From Kryptolebias marmoratus (lineage: Eukaryota; Chordata; Actinopteri; Cyprinodontiformes; Rivulidae), in NCBI RefSeq assembly GCF_001649575.2, contig NC_051448.1, positions 19,638,078 through 19,702,077 on the forward strand: a stretch of 64,000 bases of DNA, read 5' to 3'. Every line of letters starts with the position of its first letter. The first letter of the stretch is position 1. This document shows, piece after piece, positions 24,601-38,975 of this stretch. Below the pieces are notes generated by a model. That model worked only from the letters and a program-made list of their open reading frames with translations, was not told where the DNA came from and did no database searches. The translations under genes were made by a program, and so were the position numbers.

Positions 24601-25804
24601 AATCCATTTGATCTGATATTGCTATCATTGCAGAGCACCGGTACCACAGCATGACCTTTCAACAAGTGCAGTTTAATTTCATTTCCAACACTCCTTCTAG
24701 GTACTTAACTTTTACTGCCAACCAGTGTATCCACAAGAGGAAAACAAAAAATTAGAGACCGTGGAGCTATTAGACCAAGATGATATCTTCCAAACTATTT
24801 TCATATTTTTGCCAGCCCAAGCTTGAACAAATCTAGCTGCTTAAAAAAATGAACACTGGAAAGTTGCAACAAGGCAGCACTATTCATGGATCAGACCTAA
24901 TTACTGAACACGGACCTGAGCCACAGTCACATGACTCATACATGCACATACCAGCCCTTGTTGTATCGGATTAAGTGAGCATGTTAGTATTAAGTGGTGG
25001 TGCTGCAGCTACATGCTGGCCAGGGTGCCCACATTCGTTCACATTCATTTGTTTAGCACATTTTTCTGTCGCTCCGTATTTATCAAAGTAACTAAAAATG
25101 ATTTTATTCACTTGTTTGCTCAAGTGTGGAATAACAGTTTAACAGATGATTTTTGGAATAATATGCTGTAAATCAACTTAGAAAAACAAATAGTCCACTG
25201 ATAAAAAACTGTTAGCTTAAAGATTCAATATTTTTGTGGGACTAACGTTACACAAGACTCTTTCTTGGCTGAGGACAATAATACCTGTTTCTCCAGCATT
25301 CCTGAGTTTTGACATCATTACCTGAAACCCGATGACATGCATATCCACTTCCTTACACAACACACACAAAAGCAGACAAACTAAAACATTTAAATCCGCA
25401 CATTATGGTTCATCTGGTAATTTACCTAAAATTTATGGGGTTTCAAAGTTTTGTTTGAGAAGCATGTAGAGGCATGCTCATTTGGCAGACTAATACTACG
25501 CATTGCTGATGGAATGCAGCACAAAGAGATCTGTTATCAAATGCTACAGCACTTTTGCCTTTTATGTATTTGGCTCAACGGGTACAACAGAGCTTCACTG
25601 AGAACTATTCTTTGGGAAAGTATAAAGTTTCTGCTTAAAGGAAAGAAAAAGAAAAAAAAATGGTCAAACATTTTGTGGCATTTGTTAAGACAGACCAGTG
25701 ACAGCAACATGTTATACACTGCAGGTTATTGGGAAGAAAATATTACAACCTGAGATTCTTCAGGGGGAAGGAAAGTAACATCAGTTTAATCTTTGCCAGA
25801 TCAG

Positions 25805-27140
25805 AAGTACATCTGCTGTCAGAAGTTTACATCCTCTCATCATTAGCATTAATGTTATATTTATTTATACAGCTCTTTTTCCAGGGTGGAACGATTATAC
25901 AACATACACCTTTAATGATGTTTAAAAACAAGAACTGGATGCACAAGTTGGAGTACATTGTGGATTTTCCCTACCCCAAACAATGTCAAAATTATACATA
26001 CAAGCTGAAATATATACAAACTCTAATATTTGGTTAAATGTCTCTTAGCAAGTGGCACCTCAAACACAGACCTTTTCTATCCATTAACTAGCTTCTGGAA
26101 TAATTCTGGCTGATATTTGTCCATTCTTCTCGGATGATTTGGTAGAGTTTTTTTTCACTTGGTTAGTTTCCTGATATGGATCCGGCTCTTAAGAATAGTC
26201 CACAAATTTTCAAAAGAGCTGATGTTAAAGCTATGGGAAGGCCATGACAGAAGCCTAATGTTAGCCGTTTTATCCAACCAGAAATCAGTTTTTATGTGCG
26301 TTTGAGATCATTGTCCTGCTGGAACAAACAAATGGGTCCAAGTTTCAACCGTCTAGATTTGAGGTGAAGTTGAAGAACTCTGAGGAAGTGATACTCCTTC
26401 ATTTTTCACTCCACTTTGTGCAACACACCAGTGTCACAGCATGATGCTACCACCTCCATGCTTGATAGTTGATACAGTGTTCTTAGGTTTAAAAACCTCA
26501 CTTTGATTCTTTTAAGCAAAGCTCTTGTCATTGTGGCCAAACGGCTCAATCTTTGATCTCAGGAGAAACCATTTGGCTGGTCCATGTGTGCAGCTGCAGA
26601 TTTCAGTTCACCTCGAAGGTGTCGCTTTTGAAGCAGATGCTTCTTTGTTGGTTGACACCCTCTCAGTCCACGGTGATGTAAAACTGGATTTGCTGTGGAC
26701 ACAAACACTGGTGTTTCAGCGGTTTCCAGATCATGCAGGTTTGAGCCTTGATGGTTCCTGGGTTGTTTCTGAACATCAGAACTAAGGCTCTTTCATCTGA
26801 ATGTCACAGATGAGTCAATCCAGTAAATGCTGTCAAACTTTTTTTTTCTTTATCCTGGCAAAAAGAAACTACCAGCTGAAGTCAATCATGATCAGTAACA
26901 AGTTGATAGGCCTTATCAAGGTAAAAGACTTTCTAGAACTTTCAGCAGCACTAATTAACAGATTTAGGTTATTGTATTTATAGATTAGAGCCTGTATCCA
27001 AAATTTTGACCCTGTGTGAAAAAAATTCTTAATAGATTCAAACTTCTTCAGCTTTCTTGTTATTAAAATAACTGCAGTTGTATGTTTTATAATCATATCT
27101 AATATTTGAGCCAATGATGAGTGTTTGAAAACTTCTGACC
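25805..27140 (-). mobile_element. Sleeping Beauty-like Tc1 element, degraded, minus orientation
   Basis: The ends form an inverted repeat. The left reads TCAGAAGTTTACAT then CTCATCATTAGC (25819-25849). The right is the reverse complement of TCAGAAGTTTTCAAACACTC and ATCATTGGC (about 27110-27138). TCAGAAGTTTACA is the familiar Sleeping Beauty-type terminal core. Inside, on minus, HGGGSIML is legible at about 26438-26462 and other transposase text is degraded. The length of about 1.3 kb fits a Tc1 element. It is dead. Confidence 0.8.
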
Positions 27141-27901
27141 ACAGCTTGACCGCCCTTGTTTCCATCACCCCAATGAACACAAGTCTTCAGAGAAGTGAGA
27201 GTCGAAACTTCTTTGTGCATCAGTGAAAGTTACTGCCTCTTTTCTATGGACTCTCTAAGTGTTTAGGAACTAAGAAGCTCGACAAAGGACAAAACATTTT
27301 CAAGGGTTTTTTTCTCTCTTTGCATTCACACCACAGGTAGGATAAGCTCAATAAACTTTAAGCTTCTCTTTTATTACAGTCTCCTTTAAATATGTAGTGT
27401 CTGATATTAAAACAAATGTTGTTTAATGCCCAACCTTTTACCTCGGTTTACTTTTCTTTTCTTTTTTTAATTGTGTGCCCCAGGGTTACACTTATATGCT
27501 CAATTGATCACTGTACACCTACACCATCTGAAATAATAACTTTACACCATTCTGAATAGTCACTGTTAAGCTGAGTCACAAAACGCTCCATGAAAGTTTC
27601 TACTTTGATGAAGGAGTTTTAAAGAAAAAAAGATGAAGCACCTATTGTTGACAGATACAACAGCAACCAGACTATCTTTGTCAATCTTACTGAATAATTA
27701 GCAGCAAATGGATTTGTTTTCAGACATAAAAAACAAAGAAAATACTAAAACAGGTTGTTAAATACACTCTGAAAGCTATTAACACTGGGTTACCCCTCAG
27801 AAGAGCAGTTTCTATGTTGGAAACACTGCTATATGTTCTCAACCTGAATGGTTGGATTACAGCAAAGCAAAACCAAGAGAAAAGAACAGATGGTGTGTTA
27901 C

Positions 27902-27993
27902 CTCTCCAAATGCTCCACGTCCAATCACCTTAAGTATCTCAAAGTCTTCCTTGTGTAGGCGCATCTGCTTCACTTTGGAGGTAAAGGGTTTGG
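27902..27993 (-). CDS. cdc42bpa: MRCK-alpha exon 2: start of kinase domain, P-loop (residues 60-90)
   Basis: The exon is 92 bp. Two bases complete Ala60, followed by [20 protein letters not shown] and [10 protein letters not shown]. The glycine-rich loop GRGAFGEV starts at residue 84 and is completed by Val91 in exon 3. [13 protein letters not shown] is the alpha form; beta has KPFTQLVKEMQLH by memory. The acceptor is CTTGCAG and the donor is GAG|GTAACA. Confidence 0.97.
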
Positions 27994-30900
27994 CTGCAAG
28001 AAGAAGGAAGAAAAAGGTCAAACGACTGCAAAACCAAAACAATCACAATTTAAAGATACTAAATTAAAAGGGCAAAATTATAATTAAAGACACTATAAAC
28101 CAACATACATTTTCTGTATCAGAGCTGTATAGATGAATCTAAAAGGAGAAAAGGCATAGGCCTGAAATAACACAAAGCAACATTTTCTCGAAGCATTTAT
28201 TGTTATTCAGTGTAATTTTTAATGGAAATAGATCCTCATAGAATTTAAATATGGTTATGTGTTTAAATGAGACTAAATGTGTGCCTTCAAGTACAGGAAA
28301 ATCATTCAGTCAGTTCATTTTCAGTAAAATCCTCCTAACACTGTGTCAAAAAATTGTAAAGGCCTTTTACATTTCACACTGTGTGAGCCCGTTATTATAA
28401 AATCCTTCATGTCACACTGCACAGTTTCTTGCTGCAGCAGAATCATGTTCGTCTCAAACATATGACAGCGAGATGAGTCCAGTGATGAAAGCAAGTGCTG
28501 GTGTTAACACGCTTATTATTAGATATGAACTGTAAAAACCGACGGAGGAGGAAGAGGGGGAAAAAAAAAAAAGACAGCTGTGGCGGCTCATGGCTGGGAA
28601 AAAAAAGACGCTGATGGCAGCGGTAGTCACTTTGCATGATGTTTCCAGAATATTTCTGACACTGGTATTTCTTGTAGGTCGTTTCTGGTCATGAAAGTGA
28701 TAATCAGCTGTCAGTGAGACTGTCAGACTGAATGACCACAGACCAACGATTCCAACTCAACCAAAAAGGTTTTTCCTACAACATTAAAAATCAAGGTGTA
28801 AACCCATCTATAATGACGCATTTATTCTCAAATGGATTAAGTTATATAACACTATTTCTAAAATGTTTAATTATAACTGATTGATTACAAATATTAGATA
28901 TCATCAGGAGTCATGATTAACATCTTTTATTAAAAACAATCCAATGACGCAAACTATTGTTTGCATTGTAAATCATCGTTCAAATTCTCAATAACCTTTA
29001 ATGGAGTAGAATAAAGCTGGGCATGTTTCCATGTGATCCCTAAATGACCTGTGCTTATGGAATAATGTAAATGACAACATTCCCATATCTCAGGCACCAT
29101 TTTGTTCTAAATGGACTTTATCACAGAGTTACTGACCACCTGGTCCTCTTTAAAGCAAGTGACACCGGACACAGAGAGGCTGGATGATAAAGTTAGCTAT
29201 TGTTGTGCCTGCGGTTATGGTTCCCGGTGGGAAAAAGGACCTGGGAGGGATCTGCAACGGTTGCCAACGTTTTCCAACAAAGTTAGATTTGATCTATGCA
29301 GACAAAGTCAGCATTTCCCTCATTTGTGGAAAGCTATTCAGCCACTTCCTCATTTTCATGAGCCAAGGATAACCTGAATTAGCTGCGAGTTCGCTAAGGT
29401 CTGCATATTGGTTAAATTGCATCAGATATGTTTTTTTTAATAGCATTAGGATGTATAAAAGTACTCCTATAATCCAGTTATTGCATCCATTCTCATACAA
29501 ATACATCTCAGTGTTTGACTTACAGACAGTAGTTCCTTTGGCTAGTAAAACACAATCTCTATTGAAACATCCTTTTGTATTTTTAGCAGCTCTGTGTGTG
29601 TCGCAGAAAGAGAGATCTGATCACCAGCCAAGCTGACACTAAGACCCGTCTGTGATCACACACTGGCCAAACATCGTGCTGAACTCATCTGGCTGCCCTG
29701 ACCTCACGAAACCCCTCGTGCTGAAGAAGAGGACATTCTCCCACTGTGAAACAGGGAAATGCCTGCTGAAATAAAACAAACAGGTCACTCATAGCTCAAC
29801 AGCCTGGCCCTCACAGTTTTCCTCACACTCCCTCCTGACTCGACTGACAGCTGGCCTGGTCTGCTGTGACAACAGGGTGGAGGGAAAGTCGTTTCTACAG
29901 AACAAAAAAAAAAACACAACCAGCTCAGCCATGTCAGGTAGGAAACACCTGACATATTTCTCCAGACAAAGTAGACCAGAAACACTTGAGATATGTCTAG
30001 AGATTGAACAGCTGTGGTATAATTCAACTGCAGAGACAGTTTCAGGCAACGAACAAGGACAATGCCACAAGTTTAAAAAAATTATTACAAACCAGGCTGT
30101 CACACAACTAAAATAATAGTTCTCACGGTGTGTTTCTCATTTCGTTTACTATCTGACGAGGCAGTGAAATTATAACAAAAAATCAAAGTCAAAAGCAGAG
30201 AAATAAAACATGTCATGCAGACCTGGAAAGACCACAGATTTATTACTGGAAAAATATCAAATCCACTTCAGTCTGCAACTTACTGTCACCCTAAAATCCA
30301 CCTCAGTCTTTAAATTTACATCTTTGAATACAATATGACGTCAGCTCTCAAATTGAAAAAAAAGAAAAAAAGTAGAAATTTGTTAAGTGTTTTTTTTTTA
30401 TTCTTTTACTTTTTTTGCCAAGGGAGTAAGATGTAACATTAACTATAATGTTGTCAAATGTCATGATAAATACTGACACCCTAATTACTACTGTACTGAT
30501 TCCAAAAAACCAGAAGATCTAATGTTTTAAAGCGATCTTGAACAAAAACATGTTTAGGATTTCTGAAGCTCTTGTTTGGACACTGGCTGCTTATTTTTTA
30601 AATTATTTTCAGTCCAGTTTTTCAGTACTTCCCGTCCATTTTAAATCACTTAATACTGACCTTTAAATAATTTAAACGCAAAGCATAAACTCGTGTTTGG
30701 AGGTACACCCCACAACTTTCCAAACAACCGATTATCAATTCTGTGCTGCCAATTTGTTACTACAGCAACATGTCGCAATTTCACAATTTGTTCCTAATTC
30801 CTTGAGTTGAATGGAAAATGCAAAGCCTAACACAATTTGAAGTCATCCTTCGGTGAAACCATCTGCTATATCTCAAATTTTTTGGCCAGACAGACAAACT

Positions 30901-33900
30901 GTGTCTTTGTTAAAACTCCTAAACTAATTCCTTAGAGATACGAATTTCCTAGTCTGATACTCACCTCACAGAGAGGCTTATTGGTTGTTTAAAAATAAGC
31001 CTGCGGGCCTATGAATCTTTAGACTGATATTTGTGTGGCTCCTAAGGTTAAATTTTTCCAACACAAGATCAAAAATTTGCATTTGGAGACACAAAGTTGG
31101 TGTTAAAAAGACACTGTTGTTTTTAGACTTGCGGGACCTCATTCCATCTTCGGCACTTTGCATGAGGGCTGTGACCTTTTAAGAATACAAAACAGTTTCC
31201 ATTTGTCCTTTTGGGCATTAATTACCTTGTCATTTTTGTTTAGAAGGTTAGCTTTCCAAACAAACTGGGTGGGCACTTCTTTTTACTGCAGTTGGAACCC
31301 CACCTCTGTATAGACATTGGACACAAACCTTTCAATAGGTGCTTTCAGACCAAACAGTCAAAGATTCTCTAAGGTTTATAAGGACTGGTAGTCCCACTAT
31401 GAAGTGGTTATAGGGACCTACGCGTTTGTTTTCACACCACCAGGAGAACACTGATTGCGCAGCACTCAGTTGATGGTCAGCAGGGCCATGTCACCTACAC
31501 ACGTCCCATTCACCAACAATGGAGGATGCCAAAGTTGGAGCTCTCTGTGTTGTGAGTCTTTGATGTTAATTTTAAAGCCAGGTTTGAAAAATGACTACAG
31601 GCATTCAGAAGAATGGAAAGGGTTATAGGAGGCAAGACTCATGCAGTTTTTAGAGAAAAAATGGAACTGGCTAAAATTGGAAAAAGCAGGTCATAAAAAT
31701 TGGAACTGTCCTAGAAAACTGATCTCTAACTGAAAAATCATTGCTGGTAATTTCCATTCAGCTGCCGTAATCACTCAAAAATCTTTGTGTAGAAAGTTGT
31801 CAACAAAAAGATGACAGTAGCCAATTCTCAGGGTCCAACTAAGTCTTGAGTAATATTCTTGCCACATTTATTGAATCTACACTTTTCTGACAATGTACAT
31901 TTAGTGACATGTGAAAATTCAACGGATTAAGGCTAAATAAAGACTCAAATTCACTTTGCTTTTTTTTTTCCTTCAGTCAGAGCTACCAGAGTAGTGGGCC
32001 ACAGAATAAGGGGGGGGAAGCAGAGTCAGGAAAGCTAAGGGGGGAAATTATTGGCTGCACGCTGACTCAGGAGCCATACTAAACCAGCCACATGAGAAAT
32101 GCCTTTCATCTGTGAGCCAGAAGCCCTCAGCCCTGTCCACAACAAAGAACAACTTACTAACACACACATTTAAATGTGTACATGCACACAGCAAGGTCTA
32201 GTACCCTACACCTGACACATAATTGGAGACTATGTCTTACTCTGTCCTTAGCAAAAACACCAAAGCTAAGCTAAATACAAAAATAAAAATAAAAATCAGT
32301 GACCACTGCTTCTAAAACAGATGGTTTATTGAAGACCATAGCAAAAATCAATTCCGTATTACTGGCCATTCATTATAAACTGCAGTCACATGTTTGCATG
32401 GGTAAGTGCTGTGGAAATGCTGAGTCAATATATCAATATGCACGGTCAACATATAAGACAATTTAACAAGAACTGTCTGTACTCTTTACCAACCCATGTT
32501 TACTTTGGGTTTAACCGTGTGTGTACTTTTACTTTATTTTAATGAAAACCTACATTACTTGTCACAGCAGACAAAATAAGAAATGCCACACAGTTAGGTC
32601 ATGCGTCTTAGGTCATTAGCAAAATATACAGGTGGACATAAACATAGCAACGGTTGCTATGACAAGGTGTGGTAGAAACCCGTATAAACGGTTGAGAAGC
32701 TGACTTTCCAACCTTTAGCCTGACTGGTGCTCTTTGTTTTCATCGTTTTGCAAAGTGTGGGACAAGTGAGGCAGGATTGGGAAAAAGAGGACATGTCATT
32801 CCAATAAAATGCACTCTGAGCTTTGAAGGCAAGACGTTAAACCACAGACAAACAATGAATAGACGCACACATGCTCGCATGCTGGAAGCGCCACACACAA
32901 CAGCAAAGCGCATGTAATCGGCAGTGGGCTTTGCAATGCAGTGAAACTGGAAAAACATGAGACGCCACCTAATCCACACGGCCAGACTGGTTTAGCCCAA
33001 AAGTACGGAGTGCTTATCGGACCCAATCTCACTTTATGCCCACAAGTGAAGTCAGGGCCGTTTTCGGAGAAATTTAGTAACAGCAGGCAAGTGCGTTCGC
33101 TCACGAGAACAGGCCTTGACCTGGATCTCCTCCACACCATGTGGCAGAGGTGTGTCTGAAACAGGTAATATTAAATTACCACATGACATGGAATGAATGT
33201 GTGCAAATATCTTAATGCTGCATGCTTGGGTAAAAAGAACTGTCTGTGTGTGATAAGGAGTAGAGTTTTTTAATCAGAGAGTGGCGGAGATAGAAGATAA
33301 GACCAAAAAAAAAAAAAAAAAGCTTCAGAACAAAGATTCAGGTGGACACAAACATGATGACACAAAGGCTGAAGGGCAATCCACACCCACATTGTTTTTG
33401 AGGTATTTTTAGTTCTTTTCTACAAATGTGACACTCTATACCAGTTTCAGGAGAATTTGAAGTTAGTTTCTGCAAGCAAATGATGATTTCTCTGGGTTTT
33501 AAAAAAGTTTAAAAAATAAAAGATTCCAAGTTTTCTTTATTTTTTTTTTTTAAATCTAGCTTTTTCAATTTCAGTTTTTGAACTCTTTGTCCCACATCGT
33601 TGACATGGCTGTACACTACGTATTTAGTTTGTCCGGCTGTTTGCTTTAATGAGCACTTGGGTCTTGATACACAAAAAAGGACAGCTGACTTTGTAGTTCA
33701 GTCAGTATCAGCCCACCCATAAGCCTTGGCTACAGCTGTTGTTCGTTCCATAAAGAACATCACAACAAGCACCACCTGTGCAGTGCACCAACAACATGAG
33801 TGCAAAGACAAAAAAAAGACACCATTCAAAAAAAAAAAAAAAAAAAAGAGAGGTATGTCAATATTCACACCAGCAGCACTGGTCACTGTATGCAACCTGT

Positions 33901-36900
33901 AAAGAGATATCACCATGTAGACACAATATGTATGCAGACGCTACTTTACTTTACAATGTACATCTGTCAAGAACAAAAGAATTTGCAGCAATAAAAAGAC
34001 AGACAAGTAATGGGATGCCTATTAGACATAAAAGTGCCACAATATCATGGCAGAGCAATCCAAGCATTAGCATAGCTTGGCATTAGATTACACAACGTTA
34101 TTGTTGGGGCACTGATAAGTAACTTTTGTTTTTATGGACTATACACAAGGTATATAGGAAGTTTCAGAGATAGTGCATTCATGCTGCTAAAATAAAATGT
34201 AGTGTGACCAATAAATCTGTGGCAACCTGGTGCTGCCGGAGATCACATTACATATGCTAGAATAACGGATACGTGAAGAGCTGATGTTGTGATGTTGCTT
34301 TCTTACAGCCATGTATCTCAGTACTGTGGAAATGCAAGGCATACAGCAGGGGTTATTAGAGCAGGTCGAATAGATGACAAATGTAATAGATCATCTTACA
34401 GAAGGTCAAAATTATATGTAGCAATTTGTGGGGTTCAATGGGCTTTTTTTAAATAATGATAAAAAAAGCAGAAAAAGCAGAATGGAGAGATAGTAGGAGA
34501 GAGAGAGAGGCAGACACAGAAAAAAGGCATCATCACATCCTCAGGCTCAGTCAGCAGCGGAGTCAGTTACTGTAAGTGTCCGAGCCTCAAACCCGCAACT
34601 CAAAATCCTGAGCGGGACGGAGGGACATCTGGAAGCTATAACGGATGAAGTAATGACAAAAAAATGCTCCTCGCAAGAAACACAGGGCAGACAGATAGAT
34701 GGAGAGAGGGATTAGAGGCTTTCCAGGATCTGACATGAAGAAGGAAAACAGCGAAGAGGAGAGAAAAAGAGCCACGCATGACCTTTCCTTCTATAGGACT
34801 GAGGCTCACCTGCTGTTAAGGTCAAAACTATCGGGAAAGAAAACTAAATAACTTTGGTTTATTTTTTGTGCTGGGTGAAAAATCACCAGTCATGACTAAG
34901 GCTCGACTTATTTTCCCTCCTGTTTAAATTTTTGGAGTTCCTGTTTCAAGAATTTGGCTTTTAATGAGTTTTAAAAGTCAGGTGCAGAAATGGTATTGTC
35001 ATCTTTAAATTTGAAAATTAGTATTTATGTTACATTTTTCTACTGCCGTGTGAGGAAAACCACCTCACAGCCAACTCAGGCACCTGTATCACTTTCAGCT
35101 GAGAAATTAGCTCATCTGTTTATCCTTCCTGATTTAAAGTAACCAGCTTCAGGCTTTATGTCAGTCCACTAAACTGTGTATTAAAAACCTCTTAGTCTAA
35201 ACATGTTTAATAGGGTTAAATTTCTCAGTTTACAAAAGACCAGAGGGTTCAAATGTGCTCCACACCCTTCGGTTCTATTATATATTAAGACAAGGCTTTC
35301 ATCTTCTAGAAATAACTGATGCCTTTTTGCAAAAGTACTTCCACGTTAAATAAAAGGACAAACAATTACAATTAAGCGAGGCAAGCATAAATAGCACGCT
35401 GAGGTCATCAAAGAGAAAAATTAAAGTAGTGTGATTATAACAGCCATGTCCTAAAAAGGGAAAGTGACTCAGCGCCAGAGGCAAGTCGAGTTGATCCTTT
35501 TAGCGATTTGATTGTAAGTAGCTTAAAAACATCCAGAAAAGGACCAAAATTACAGATGAAAATAGAACTGGGCCTTTTTACAAGTGGAGGGTCTCCCTAC
35601 AGATGTCTGCTTTGAAGACAAAACAAAACCCAATGAAAAAAAAGGTTTTTTGCTGTCGCCCCAATTTAAATGCCACAATCCCAGCTGCCGGATGCCCAAG
35701 GATGGGAGCAGGGGAGACAGAAGGAAACCAAAATATTTTCCTCGTCTGTCATAAATGTTGGATATCGATCAATAAAATCATTAAGGCTCAGGAAATCCAA
35801 AGACAAAGGGGAATCACTTACATAGCAAGTAAACATGCCTTAGAGCATTAAATTGCATTTAATGCTAGGCTGCTCACCAGCGACACCAGAATTCCCAGAG
35901 CCGTCTCTGTGCAGCAACCCTTCCCACCCCCACCACTTCATCACAGCCAACCTCAAACTCCCCTCAGTGCCGTTTTCCTTTCTCTGCCACCCCTTACCAA
36001 AGCCTTTTTTCCCCCTCTTTCTTTCCCTTCAAATCTTTTCCTTCATTTGTCAACCATCTGTGTTTCTCTCTGTCTGCTTCAGTGCGTCTTTCTCACTCTG
36101 TCACAATAATAAGAGGGCAGGAATGGTCAGGAGCTTTAAACTGAACAATCTGTGCCCCACAACATTAAACGCGCAAACAGGATGTTCCCAAAATATTAAA
36201 AAAGCCACAAACACCAAAGAAAAAAGGAGGGAGGCCGGGCTCGCAAAACAATGGATCAGATCCGGTGTGAAACAGCTCAAAGCCCGCTACAGAATCAGGG
36301 TCCACCCATGCCGGCATTGGCTTTCAGGGACTGGGCTGCGTCGCTTTCTGATGTCTGCGTAGGAAGTTGTCCCTGAACTTCAAAGGGTTCTTCAAGATGG
36401 CGCATAGACCTGTTCAACCCACATTGCAAACAAGTTAACTCACACTGCTCTGTGTCAACAAAGCCTCCAGATAGTATCTGCAGATAAAGATTGAATATGA
36501 AAAGATCCTGGCAGGCCCCGGCACTAAGCCTGACCGGGTTTCTTCACAGTTTGAAACGTTTCTCTGCTAATCTTTGGATGGCACAACGATGAACACGATA
36601 AAAGAAGCAAAATCTCGAGCTAAGGGCAGCGTTGCACAAGCTAACGTATCGAGGCCAGTCCTATCTGATGAACACCACTTCTGACAAAGTCTCCATTCTC
36701 TAAAGTGCTTAAGCCAGTCTCTCACTGGGTTTTAGCTTGTTTGCAAATAACATTTGCAACGCGAGTCTCCAAAATGTATGAAAATGTTTGCAGTGAAATC
36801 TCAATTTCATTGCGTGACTCGCAGAGGCTTGCATTCTCGTCGCTTCAATTCTGAACATGTTCGAGAAATTTGTGACACAAATTTTCTGTCAAAATTGTTG

Positions 36901-37954
36901 CAGAGATGCAGCAGGTATCCACCTTGAAAACCCTTCTAAATTTAGTTTTTGTCACTTGAAAGCACTAGAGCTCTACAATGACAGAAAACATCCAAGGCTG
37001 CAATCCTGAAAAAATTAAAATGAACACATTGATAAGTAATAATTATTTAAGTAAAAAAAAAAATGGTTCCAGTGTGCCTTACATCATTTCAAAAGTGTAC
37101 ACAAGTTGATTTAATCATAAATGTGGGGGCAGCTGCCAGGGTGGGCAGAAAGTGGGCCAAGGTGGGTATGAGGTGTGTACAAAGTGGACAGAGGTGAGTC
37201 GTGAAATATTGTGCACACTTTTAAATGCAGTTTGAAAAGCCGCTCACATGAAAATAAGCCATCATTTGCAAAAACTGTCTGTGAATAATGTGGCCGCATG
37301 GCTCTCTGGTCGCTTCAAACACTCAGAATTAAGTGGGACTGCATCAAAACAGTGCCTATTTTCTCCCAAATTTGAGCCTCAAACTAGTCTGTGTGGAAAG
37401 AGATGTTTGCTCTGGAGGTGGCCACCAGAGAAACAGACACCAACAGCGGGATGAATATTCATCTTCAACCGCCAGCAGGAACACTTGCAGCGCAATCCCA
37501 GGAACAAATGACTTGATGGCAGCCTTCTTAGAGCCTTCACGAGCCAGACCCCCCCCCCCCCTCCTCAAACTTCAGCCTGAAAGGAAAAAAAACACTACTC
37601 CGTGGTTACAAGAGCCAGAGCTCGGAATACCAGGCATGTGCTGTGGGAATGTTCGGCAGACCAGACAGTATTTTCCAATACGAGGAGTGTACAAAATTCC
37701 AGCTGGCACCGTACGCACGCACGCAAGCAAAACTGTGGCTGTGCCGTGGTACCCTCAACTTCACATCGCCGGCCACTTAAACAAAAGTAAGACTTTACTG
37801 CCAGTGATGCTCCAACACCAACATGTCACAACATTCTGACAAATACTACAGAACAAGTTTCCAATTGCCTTTTCTGGGCTCATCCTCTCTCAGAATTTTT
37901 TTCCCCCCCTCTTGTGGAAAATGAGGGGGGCTTGTTTCTGTGCTCCAGCCCTCT

Positions 37955-38110
37955 GTGGCTCAACTGGTACAGCTCAGCACTGACGCTGCACCATTAAAGG
38001 ATTTGATTCCCATTGGGGCCACTCTTACTATAAAAGGATCCAGACAAATGGATTAAAGCCACCACTGCCTGGCCATTTATTAAGCACTTGGAAGCAAATG
38101 TTTAACGGAT
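37955..38110 (+). repeat. tRNA-derived SINE-like unit
   Basis: Begins CTCTGTGGCTCAACTGGTAC, close to a box A (GGCTCARCTGGTA). About 35 bp on comes GGATTTGATTCCC, a box B variant, then GGGGCCACTC and a body. This is the head structure of tRNA-derived SINEs. The degenerate boxes and absence of an acceptor stem argue against a functional tRNA. Confidence 0.65.
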
Positions 38111-38629
38111 GATAATATTTTGAATGACTGGGTAATTATAGACTTTGGGGATAGAGGACAACGGCATGCAGAGGAGAAATAAAATTAGTCAAAGTAAAAG
38201 GAGGGAAATAAAAGTAGACAAATGATGAGGCAGCAAGAAGATAACTGTGAGAACAAACCTGGTAATGAATTAGTCAGAAATGGTAAGATGGACATTTCAG
38301 AAAAAGCTACCACGTCTTGACCCACATGCTGGATAAACTATGTTAAGGCCATCTCACACACACACTTTCCATCATTGAAAGAGCCAGTGACATTCACTCC
38401 ACATTACCCAGGTATTTTCTATTCAGCATTGAGATGTGTTCAGCTTCAAGCCCCCCCACAGCAAAATGTGTCATGACAGAGGTAACACAAGATTTCTTTC
38501 ATTCGTGAGAAACCTGCCCAGCCGGATGTACTCAAGCCGAGGTCGACAGGAAGGACCTGAGGCAGCGGTGAACACAGCTGACAACAACAGACAGAAAAAA
38601 TAAGATAGATATTTTCATAGTGGAAGCCT

Positions 38630-38975
38630 AAAGGAATAGTTTGGACGTTTTGAAGCAGGGTTCTGTGGAAAAATTTAACACATCTCACCGGTTGTAGATA
38701 GCTTTTTAAGTAACCTTAGTATGGAGAAATGGAGCTCAAGTCCAGTAGGACTGACGAGCCAACGGCCAGTCCAAACACAGCTAAGGTCCTAGAGGTTTGG
38801 GCAAAGACTATTTCGTAGACCTTTTCACCACCATCAATTCAACATATCATGGTTATTCAAACAGAAAGATTATGATGTTCCTACTAGAAGTACCACAGGC
38901 TGCAACATTTGTGCAACAGCTAGCTGTTGCCTCAACTATTTGTGCTGGCAAGTAACCTTTGAATTTAGGGGGCAT
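38630..38975. mobile_element. Foldback family, copy C (left arm and centre only)
   Basis: Carries the ordered hallmarks GGGTTCTGTGGAAAA, CGGTTGTAGATAGCTTTTTA and ACTGACGAGCCAACGGCCAG, and an inner block (CAGCTAGCTGTTGCC). The right arm is absent, so this is a truncated copy. Confidence 0.65.

Larger units (their letters stand above)
19926..27901. other. Intron 2 (8.0 kb): three DNA transposon relics
   Basis: Contents: foldback copy B (about 20870-21485), a Tc1/mariner transposase relic on plus (about 23650-24600), and a Sleeping Beauty-like relic on minus (about 25805-27140). There is a C(13) run at about 22707-22719. The gaps 19926-20870, 21485-23650, 24600-25805 and 27140-27901 show nothing I can support. 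Confidence 0.65.

Noticed and set aside
35853..36362. 169-codon open frame on the plus strand
   Set aside because: The first half is translation of a pyrimidine-rich CTTT/CCC tract. No domain and no conservation evidence.
37333..37839. 168-codon open frame on the plus strand
   Set aside because: Composition is not protein-like, it contains a poly-C derived Pro run, no family recognised, and it sits within a repeat-rich intron.
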